Positions 22,896 through 28,413 of a DNA stretch of 28,413 nucleotides are shown here, piece by piece. The translations under genes and the position numbers were made by a program. The notes beneath the pieces are model-generated. The model was not told the DNA's origin. It did not search any database and was given only the letters and a program-made list of their open reading frames with translations. Numbering within the stretch: position 1 is the stretch's first letter; the number at the start of each line of letters is the position of its first letter. The DNA is from CAADGV01 sp040290295 (GTDB taxonomy: Bacteria; Bacteroidota; Ignavibacteria; UBA10030; UBA6906), in the NCBI GenBank assembly GCA_040290295.1, contig PSMW01000035.1, forward strand, positions 1 to 28,413, written 5' to 3'.

Positions 22896-22926
22896 TTGAC
22901 GTTGTTCTCCAATGCTGTTATATTTG
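22896..22926 (+). promoter_or_regulatory. Promoter of hmgA
   Basis: TTGACG (22896-22901) and TATATT (22919-22924, extended TATATTTG to 22926) with a 17-bp spacer. The extended -10 also fits the TAnnTTTG box of Bacteroidota. This is the best promoter in the window. Transcription would start near 22931. Confidence 0.7.
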
Positions 22927-22963
22927 CGGTGAGGATTTGCTCTTTACCATCATAGGAGATGAC

Positions 22964-24064
22964 ATGTATCCGCTCAAAAAAGGTTTGACCGCAAAGCAAG
23001 CGCATGTCGGGCTGCCCCAAGGAACGTTCGAAGAGGAACACGGGCGCAAAGGATTTTCAGGCAAGGCAGCGCATCTGTACCATGCCCATCCCCCCACCGG
23101 CTGGATTCGCTTCGAAGGAAAGTTAAGACCACACTGCATCGACTGCAATAAACTCAAGCCCACCGATCAACACGACCCGAACGGTTCTCCTATTGCATTC
23201 CTCGGTAATCAGGACGTCACGCTCTACGTATCACGACGCTCCCAGCCGATGCCCTTTTACTTCCGCAATGCCGACGGTGATGAGCTGTACTTCGTGCACC
23301 GTGGCGAGGGCATCATCGAAACCGACTTCGGACCCCTCGATTTCGAGAAGGGAGATTACATCGTCATCCCGCGAGCCGTAACGTACAGGATCGTTCCCAA
23401 AACGAAGGACAACTTTTTCCTCATCATTCAATCCAAAACCGAGTTCGAACAACCGGAGAAAGGTCTCATCGGACAGCATGCGTTGTACGATCCCGCCGTC
23501 ATCGTAACGCCCGAACCGAAGCCGAATTTGGACGACAAGCGTGAATGGGACATTCGCATCAAAGTGGAAGACGAGTACTCGACCGTTACCTATCCGTTCA
23601 ATCCGATCGATGTGGTAGGATGGAAAGGCGATCTGACGGTTTGGAAGGTGAACATGCGAGACATTCGTCCGATCATGAGTCATCGTGCACACCTCCCTCC
23701 CAGCGCGCACACAACGTTCGTCACGCAAGGTGCGATCGTCTGCAGCTTCCTTCCGCGCCCCCTCGAAGAAGACCCAGAGGCATTGAAGGTGCCGTTCTTC
23801 CATCGCAATACGGATTACGATGAGTTCATCTTCTACCACGACGGCAATTTCTTCAGCCGCGACAATATCAAACCGGGAATGGTAACTCTCCATCCGCGCG
23901 GCATCCATCACGGTCCTCATCCGAAGGCACTCAAGTCGCAAGCAACGAAAACGTACACCGACGAATATGCCGTGATGCTCGACGGCTTGAACCCCATCCG
24001 CGTTCTTCCTGCAGGCGAAGAGGCTGAATGGAAGGAATATTGGATGAGTTGGATGGAGAAGTAA
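22964..24064 (+). CDS. hmgA: Homogentisate 1,2-dioxygenase
   Basis: This iron enzyme opens the ring of homogentisate to maleylacetoacetate. The 366-residue protein is the shorter bacterial form (human about 445). The iron site is visible as FFHRNTDYDEFIFYHDGNFF with His280 and Glu287, and GIHHGPHP with His316. The His-to-Glu spacing is one residue longer than in the human enzyme, as I recall for this shorter type. The start ATG 22964 has AGGAGAT upstream; the in-frame ATG at 22937 would lie on the predicted transcription start. It has its own promoter and is followed 72 bp later by an acyl-CoA ligase. With hpd it gives two successive steps of tyrosine catabolism; maleylacetoacetate isomerase and fumarylacetoacetase are not in the window. 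Confidence 0.95.
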   Translation: MYPLKKGLTAKQAHVGLPQGTFEEEHGRKGFSGKAAHLYHAHPPTGWIRFEGKLRPHCIDCNKLKPTDQHDPNGSPIAFLGNQDVTLYVSRRSQPMPFYFRNADGDELYFVHRGEGIIETDFGPLDFEKGDYIVIPRAVTYRIVPKTKDNFFLIIQSKTEFEQPEKGLIGQHALYDPAVIVTPEPKPNLDDKREWDIRIKVEDEYSTVTYPFNPIDVVGWKGDLTVWKVNMRDIRPIMSHRAHLPPSAHTTFVTQGAIVCSFLPRPLEEDPEALKVPFFHRNTDYDEFIFYHDGNFFSRDNIKPGMVTLHPRGIHHGPHPKALKSQATKTYTDEYAVMLDGLNPIRVLPAGEEAEWKEYWMSWMEK

Positions 24065-24136
24065 GCCGAGCCGGTGCGACCGACAAGCGTAAGGATGTGC
24101 AACCTGAACCGAGCACTGTAACTACTCGCCCGCCCG

Positions 24137-25840
24137 ATGCGTGCTATGACGTCTTTGTCTGATTCGTTGCGCGAGAAGATTCTCCAGGCTCAAACCGTGA
24201 ACGGGGTACCGCCGAGCCAACCGATGGTTCCCTACCCGAATATCGGCGCACTGCTGATGGAGCAAGTGGAACGCCACGAAGACAAACCCTTTCTCATTTT
24301 CTACAGCGATGATGGCTACCGGAGGGAATATTCCTTCCGCGAATTTTTCGAGGAAGCGGCGCGCACGGCAAACTTCCTCAAAGCGTCGGGTATTCAGCGT
24401 GGCGATCGGGTTGCGACCATTTCCTTTAATCATGCCGATACCGTCATTCAATATTTTGCAGCATTCCTTGTAGGAGCGGTCGTCGTTCCCGTCAACGTCG
24501 GTGAAGATGACGAACGTATCGCTTACATCCTGCAGAATTCCGAAACCAAACTCGCCTTCGTCCGCGATCAGTTTGTCGAACGGATCACATGTCTCGCTCC
24601 CCGCGTGCCGACGTTGCACACCATTGTGCAATGCGGCTCGACGGTGGACACGTCACTCCCACACTTCAAAGCGGCAGCCAAGTACCCCACGCGCTTCACC
24701 GCATCACCCGCACCTTACCTCCACGATGAAGCATTGATCGTGTACACATCGGGTACGACGGGCTTGCCGAAAGGGGTGGTGCTGGTGCAATACAATCTCT
24801 TGGTCGATGCGATGGCGATTGCCGAGTGGCATCGTCTCTCCGGCGATCAACGGATGATGTGCGTCTTGCCGATTCACCACGTCAACGGCACGGTCGTCAC
24901 GCTGATGACGCCGCTGTACGCCGGATGCGGCGTCGTTCTCAATCAAAAATTCCATCCCGATAAGTTCTTCGAGCGCATCAGTAGCGAGCGGGTCACGGTG
25001 GTGAGTGTTGTGCCGACCATCCTGCAATTTCTCCTCCATGCAAAGTTGAACATGGAAGCATACAAGCTCGCCCATTTCCGCCACATCATTTGCGGTGCGG
25101 GACCGCTCACGGTCGAGCTGGCGATGAAATTCGAGCAGCAGTTCGGCATACCGATTCTTCACGGTTACGGACTGTCCGAAACCACTTGCTATTCCTGCTT
25201 TCTGCCCATCGATCTCTCTCCCGAAGAGCATAGGCGTTGGATGTCGAAATACGGTTTCCCGTCGATCGGCGTGCCTCTCCCCATCAACGAGATGGCGATC
25301 CACGACGAAAAGGGCAACGAGTTAGGAGAGGGTGAAAAAGGCGAGATCGTCATCCGTGGTCACAACGTCATGAAATACTACTTCTTGAACGAAGAAGCAA
25401 ACGAGAAGACGTTCGCGCACAACTGGTTCCGCAGCGGCGATGAAGGCTTCTTCCGATACGATGATCAGGAACGGAAATTCTTCTTCATTACCGGGAGGAT
25501 CAAAGAATTGATCATTCGTGGCGGCGTGAACATCTCGCCGTTCGAGATCGATGAAGTGTTGATGAACATGCCCGGCGTGCAGGCTGGGATCGCTGTCGGC
25601 TTTGAAAATGATTGGTATGGAGAGGAGGTCGGAGCCTATGTCAAGCCGAAAGACGGCGTTGTCCTTTCGGAGGAGGAAGTCATTGCCTACTGTCGCAAAC
25701 ACTTGCCGTTCGCGAAGTCGCCAAAGGTAGTCGTCTTCGGCAACGACATTCCCGTCACGTCAACCGGCAAGTATCAGCGCAACCGGTGCAAACACCTCTT
25801 TGCGCAATGGAAGTCCGTTCAGTTTTCCGAACGAACGTGA
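24137..25840 (+). CDS. AMP-forming acyl-CoA synthetase (ANL superfamily)
   Basis: A 567-residue cytoplasmic adenylating enzyme. The ATP-binding motif YTSGTTGLPKG lies near residues 205-215. HGYGLSETTC follows (motif A5), then WFRSGDEGFF (A7), GRIKELIIRGGVNISP (A8, the domain hinge) and PVTSTGKYQR with the catalytic lysine (A10). It activates a carboxylic acid as acyl-AMP and transfers it to CoA. The chain-length or aromatic substrate is not readable by eye. Its position after hmgA, on the same strand with no promoter or terminator seen between, suggests co-transcription and perhaps an aromatic or fatty acid substrate. ATG 24137 and ATG 24146 are both possible starts; neither has a strong ribosome-binding site. 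Confidence 0.9.
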   Translation: MRAMTSLSDSLREKILQAQTVNGVPPSQPMVPYPNIGALLMEQVERHEDKPFLIFYSDDGYRREYSFREFFEEAARTANFLKASGIQRGDRVATISFNHADTVIQYFAAFLVGAVVVPVNVGEDDERIAYILQNSETKLAFVRDQFVERITCLAPRVPTLHTIVQCGSTVDTSLPHFKAAAKYPTRFTASPAPYLHDEALIVYTSGTTGLPKGVVLVQYNLLVDAMAIAEWHRLSGDQRMMCVLPIHHVNGTVVTLMTPLYAGCGVVLNQKFHPDKFFERISSERVTVVSVVPTILQFLLHAKLNMEAYKLAHFRHIICGAGPLTVELAMKFEQQFGIPILHGYGLSETTCYSCFLPIDLSPEEHRRWMSKYGFPSIGVPLPINEMAIHDEKGNELGEGEKGEIVIRGHNVMKYYFLNEEANEKTFAHNWFRSGDEGFFRYDDQERKFFFITGRIKELIIRGGVNISPFEIDEVLMNMPGVQAGIAVGFENDWYGEEVGAYVKPKDGVVLSEEEVIAYCRKHLPFAKSPKVVVFGNDIPVTSTGKYQRNRCKHLFAQWKSVQFSERT

Positions 25841-25841
25841 A

Positions 25842-25863
25842 ACGGGAGGCATCGACCTCCCGT
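25842..25863. terminator. Hairpin between convergent genes, probable bidirectional terminator
   Basis: ACGGGAGG-CATCGA-CCTCCCGT forms an 8-bp GC-rich stem with a 6-nt loop, directly after the acyl-CoA synthetase stop and 40 bp from the stop of the convergent minus-strand gene. T-tracts are poor on both sides (TTT on the minus strand). Confidence 0.6.
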
Positions 25864-25903
25864 GCGTTCATCCACTCGTTCTGCCTGCTCGAACGGGTGT
25901 TGC

Positions 25904-26659
25904 TCAGAACGTCCCAACGAAAAGCCCTCCGTTGATCATGAACCCTCTGCCGCTCATCTTCGAAGGCACACCAAGCAATTCGTATTTATCGTCCACCGAC
26001 CACGACGGGGAGACCATACCCACATAGCTTACTCCAAGGCGAACGGCAACCCATCCGAGGATGGCATACTCAAAACTTACCGAGGGAACGACAACGAAAA
26101 AGGAGCCTGAAAGTTTTCTTGTAACGTTCGCCGGCGGTCCTGCGCTACCGGGATTTCCGAAGTTTGCCCACTCGCCGTTCCACGACAGCGGACGACCATA
26201 ATCCTGGCGGAGTGTGAGGCTCAACGACCCGCCGCCAACGGTGACACCTCCAACCAAATCAAATCGTTCCATGAGCGGGACGACGTGATCCAGCGTAACG
26301 CCGCCAAAGCTCACCTCCATCTCCACGTCGCGCCGCACACCGAATCCATCCAGCGACGTGCTCGTGCTCTTGCCGCTCATACCGAGGCCGCCGACCCGCA
26401 GGTTCGGAACGAACATGACGTAGAGTCCGCCACCGATACCGTTCAAATACACACCGCTCTCTTTCAGCGCGGCGCCTTTCGCCGGAACAATGTATTCGTT
26501 GATCGCTTTCGTATCGACGAACAACCAGCCGGGCGTGTAGCCGAAGAGCCCTCCAATCTTCGCCGCCTTCGATCGCTTCGGCGGAATCGGCTCCTCCTGA
26601 GCAACACTGAAGTGTACCGCAAACACGATGGTGGAGAGCGCGAACAAAACGCGTTTCAT
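25904..26659 (-). CDS. Probable outer-membrane beta-barrel protein of unknown function
   Basis: A 251-residue exported protein. The signal peptide MKRVLFALSTIVFAVHFSVA/QE is followed by glycine-rich amphipathic strands (IGGLFGYTPGWLFVD, YLNGIGGGLYVMFVPNLRVGG, RFDLVGGVTVGGGSLSLTL). A final strand, MINGGLFVGTF, ends in phenylalanine, as barrel proteins often do. It matches the general look of conserved hypothetical proteins of Ignavibacteria-like bacteria; I do not recognise a function. The start ATG 26659 has AGGAAGAT upstream, and longer in-frame starts would run into the promoter. It is divergent from the next outer-membrane-like gene. Confidence 0.7.
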   Translation of the reverse strand: MKRVLFALSTIVFAVHFSVAQEEPIPPKRSKAAKIGGLFGYTPGWLFVDTKAINEYIVPAKGAALKESGVYLNGIGGGLYVMFVPNLRVGGLGMSGKSTSTSLDGFGVRRDVEMEVSFGGVTLDHVVPLMERFDLVGGVTVGGGSLSLTLRQDYGRPLSWNGEWANFGNPGSAGPPANVTRKLSGSFFVVVPSVSFEYAILGWVAVRLGVSYVGMVSPSWSVDDKYELLGVPSKMSGRGFMINGGLFVGTF

Positions 26660-26702
26660 AATCTTCCTCCGATGTGTGATGTGCAATGAATGTTGCGGCC
26701 CC

Positions 26703-26731
26703 AAATTAGACAAAACCGCCGTGAGATTCAA
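26703..26731 (-). promoter_or_regulatory. Promoter of the 25904-26659 outer-membrane protein gene
   Basis: TTGAAT (26731-26726) and TAATTT (26708-26703) on the minus strand with a 17-bp spacer; leader of about 35 nt. The -35 box lies 3 bp from that of the divergent promoter. Confidence 0.55.
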
Positions 26732-26734
26732 TCG

Positions 26735-26765
26735 TTGCTTGTCCATCACCACTTGCATATATTTC
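26735..26765 (+). promoter_or_regulatory. Promoter of the DUF1207-like gene, close to its start codon
   Basis: TTGCTT (26735-26740) and TATATT (26758-26763, extended TATATTTC) with a 17-bp spacer. Transcription would start near 26771, only about 8 nt before the ATG at 26779, with no ribosome-binding site between. Confidence 0.5.
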
Positions 26766-26778
26766 TTCGCCTCCAACA

Positions 26779-27675
26779 ATGCATGTGTCGATTGTGAATC
26801 GCTTCGTCCAACTTTGCTTCACAGTGCTGCTCGCCTTTCACTCCCTCCACGGGCAGGATGGCGCGCCCTCAGCTCAACGATTCCTTCTTCTTCCTGGACC
26901 TCTTGGCGTGCCGCCTCTCGTCGCGTCGTATCAGGAACCGCGCGTTGGACTGCGAAAAGAAATCGGCACCTCGAAAATGAAAGTGGATATCGGTGCCTCG
27001 GTCGATCTGCTCGAGGTACGTCCGGTGGCGGATTCCACCCATCGCATACGCGTGGGGATCGATTTCTTCACCTACGCGCTCTCGACGAGTTCCGAAGGAC
27101 TTCGCTTGCAGATCGATGCTGTGGATGGATTCTTCGGCGGGCATATCGCCTACATCGGCGCGTTGGACGATCGCTCAGCCGTCCTGCTGCGTTTACGCCT
27201 TCTGCATCTCAGCGCGCACTTTCTCGACGGTCACTTCAGCACTACCACGCAGACGTGGAAGGAGAACCGCGCGCCCATTCCGTTCACGCGCGATTTCGGC
27301 GAACTGCTTGGCTTTTATCGCTTCTCCACCAGCGCGCTTGTTCTTCAAGCATACAGCGGGTGTAGTTATGCAACCCTTATCCGTCCCACAGCGATTCAGC
27401 GATTCGAGTTGTTGGCAGGCTTCGAACTTTCCAGCGTCATAGGCACCGTCTTCGGCAAACCGTTCAACCTTTACCTCGCCGACCATCTTGTCCTCCGACG
27501 CATTCCCGTAGCGGTCGGGACGAACAACCTCGAAGGTGGAGTCAAGTTCGGCGCGTGGCAAGGAACAGGACTCAAACTTTTCCTCAGTTACTACAACGGA
27601 CTGGATCCGTTCAGCCAATACTACGACGTGCGACGGCGGAATGTGGGTGTCGGATTTGCGTTCGATTTCTGGTAA
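26779..27675 (+). CDS. Probable outer-membrane protein, DUF1207-like
   Basis: A 298-residue exported protein. After a signal peptide (QLCFTVLLAFHSLHG/QD) it shows LLPGPLGVPPLVASYQEPRVGLR, then a run of amphipathic strands including RLRLLHLSAHFLDGHF and LVLQAYSGCSYAT. It ends NVGVGFAFDFW with the terminal aromatic of a barrel. The order of an early 'prePR' motif followed by a His-Ser/Ala-His strand is what I recall of DUF1207 proteins, whose function is unknown. This assignment is tentative. The start ATG has no Shine-Dalgarno and lies just after the promoter -10 box. The convergent HD-domain gene ends 6 bp downstream of its stop. Confidence 0.65.
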   Translation: MHVSIVNRFVQLCFTVLLAFHSLHGQDGAPSAQRFLLLPGPLGVPPLVASYQEPRVGLRKEIGTSKMKVDIGASVDLLEVRPVADSTHRIRVGIDFFTYALSTSSEGLRLQIDAVDGFFGGHIAYIGALDDRSAVLLRLRLLHLSAHFLDGHFSTTTQTWKENRAPIPFTRDFGELLGFYRFSTSALVLQAYSGCSYATLIRPTAIQRFELLAGFELSSVIGTVFGKPFNLYLADHLVLRRIPVAVGTNNLEGGVKFGAWQGTGLKLFLSYYNGLDPFSQYYDVRRRNVGVGFAFDFW

Positions 27676-27681
27676 CAGCGC

Positions 27682-28233
27682 TTAGCCTAAACTCAGGTCC
27701 TTCGCGATGGGTCTGAGCGCTGCAATAACGAAGTCGATATGCTCATCCATGTTCACACCTAACTCTTCGATCCCGCGTGCGATATCCTCTCGACTCACCG
27801 TACGCGCAAACGCCTTGTCCTTGAGCTTCTTTTTGACCGAAGAGGCGGAAAGGTCGGCAAGCTTGTTGGGTCGCACCATAGCGCAGGCAACGATAAAGCC
27901 GCACAACTCATCGCACGCGAACAATGCTTTCGCCATCGGCGTCTCGCGGGGCACGTTCATATCCGGCACGTGACTGATAATCGTGCGACGGATGTCTTCG
28001 GGATATCCATGGGCTTTCAGAATCTCCGACCCTTTCATCGGATGGTCGGGCACCTGCGGATGCATTTCATAATCAAAATCGTGCAGCAACCCAACTATCC
28101 CCCACGTTTCCTCATCCTCTCCATATCTGCTTGCATAGGCACGCATCGCAGCTTCGACGGCAAGGGCATGCTTCCGAAGACTGTCGCTCCTCGTGTATTC
28201 GAACAACAAGGCAAGTGCGCTTTGACGATCCAT
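27682..28233 (-). CDS. HD-domain hydrolase
   Basis: A 183-residue cytoplasmic protein of the HD metal-dependent phosphohydrolase superfamily. It begins MDRQSALALLFEYTRSDSLR and has His22 (RKHALAVEAAMRAYA), the HD pair His51-Asp52 (GLLHDFDYEMHP), and further possible ligands His64 (DHPMKG) and His88 (TIISHVP). The rest (LFACDELCGFIVACAMVRP, SVKKKLKDKAFARTVSR) is characteristic of a conserved, uncharacterised bacterial HD family. The substrate is unknown; HD enzymes often act on nucleotides. ATG 28233 gives the family's usual N-terminus, and the longer in-frame start at 28332 would begin inside the repeat region at the window end. Confidence 0.88.
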   Translation of the reverse strand: MDRQSALALLFEYTRSDSLRKHALAVEAAMRAYASRYGEDEETWGIVGLLHDFDYEMHPQVPDHPMKGSEILKAHGYPEDIRRTIISHVPDMNVPRETPMAKALFACDELCGFIVACAMVRPNKLADLSASSVKKKLKDKAFARTVSREDIARGIEELGVNMDEHIDFVIAALRPIAKDLSLG

Positions 28234-28278
28234 AGGGATTATGAGAAATGATATCAACGGTGCAGAACGGCGCCTACC

Positions 28279-28306
28279 AAGATAGGAGTTTTGGTGGGAA
28301 ATGCAA
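28279..28306 (-). promoter_or_regulatory. Promoter of the HD-domain gene
   Basis: TTGCAT (28306-28301) and TATCTT (28284-28279, extended TATCTTGG) with a 16-bp spacer; leader about 40 nt. Confidence 0.45.
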
Positions 28307-28323
28307 GATATCATCCGCGTGTC

Positions 28324-28413
28324 GAGGGCCAACGCAATTCCCCAGTTTAGAGGCCTTCAGGGCCAGATGATTCCCCAGTTTCAGGGCCACATCATTCCCC
28401 AGTTTCAGGGTCA
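28324..28413. repeat. Short direct repeats at the right edge, possible end of an IS21-type element
   Basis: ATTCCCCAGTTT occurs at 28337-28348, 28370-28381 and 28394-28405, each followed by a version of CAGGGCCANATN. The clean unit is 24 bp; the first copy carries an extra 9 bp (AGAGGCCTT) so the spacing is 33 then 24. A partial unit (GAGGGCCAACGCA) precedes the first copy. Multiple short repeats at an element end are a feature of IS21-family insertion sequences, but no transposase is inside the window. Confidence 0.5.

Noticed and set aside
28324..28413. CRISPR-like reading of the terminal repeats
   Set aside because: Repeat and 'spacer' are nearly identical between units and spacing is 33 then 24 bp, so there are no unique spacers; a terminal repeat array is more likely.

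Overview
The window looks like a chromosomal scaffold piece from a member of the Bacteroidota/Ignavibacteria/Kapabacteria side of the FCB group. The main evidence is two secreted proteins ending in the type IX secretion (T9SS) sorting domain with the YPNPFNP signature, typical of Ignavibacteria-like lineages. Large outer-membrane beta-barrels, lipoproteins and a DUF4412-type protein fit the same picture. By eye the base composition is somewhat above 50% GC. The placement is an inference; there is no rRNA or marker gene to test it. Four runs of N (5170-5179, 17459-17470, 20850-20859, 21738-21818) are scaffold gaps, and three of them cut genes.

Left block (1-4401, minus strand): a tightly packed, probably co-transcribed set reading acylphosphatase, GH43 glycosidase, ispF, DedA-family membrane protein, PAP2 phosphatase and apolipoprotein N-acyltransferase (lnt, running off the left edge). 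Three of the junctions overlap by 4 bp. IspF, DedA and PAP2 together suggest polyprenyl-phosphate supply and recycling, with Lnt adding envelope lipoprotein maturation. The GH43 gene has an in-frame TAA in its C-terminal discoidin domain, and the rest of that domain plus a fibronectin-III domain continues in the same frame.

Next (4428-12154, minus strand): an MGMT DNA-repair gene with its own promoter and terminator; a giant outer-membrane protein of about 1,170 residues cut by a gap; a tRNA-Leu(CAA) with promoter and terminator; a DUF4412-like secreted protein; and a two-gene lipoprotein operon (CX4CH cytochrome plus YVTN propeller, then a lipoprotein of unknown function). A divergent plus-strand methyltransferase of the CSKMT/METTL12-like type and a 29-codon membrane microprotein follow (12226-12989).

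Middle (13029-18152, minus strand): a T9SS-exported subtilisin with six Asp-box repeats, and an M61 PDZ peptidase.

Right block (18157-25863, plus strand): a tyrosine/homogentisate catabolic group made of a HisC-like aminotransferase, 4-hydroxyphenylpyruvate dioxygenase, a T9SS-exported Kelch protein, homogentisate 1,2-dioxygenase and an acyl-CoA ligase. The first, second and fourth can carry tyrosine to maleylacetoacetate; the later enzymes are not in the window. It ends with a divergent pair of probable outer-membrane proteins, an HD-domain hydrolase, and short tandem repeats at the very end that resemble the multiple terminal repeats of an IS21-type element.

Across the window most gene starts are preceded by a recognisable TTGnnn - 16 to 18 bp - TAnnTT promoter, often with TATnTTTG as the -10. 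At three divergent gene pairs the two promoters sit back to back. I see no defence system, CRISPR array or clearly new multi-gene machine. The most unusual items are the interrupted GH43 gene, the envelope-lipid operon, the giant barrel, the CX4CH lipoprotein operon and the terminal repeats.
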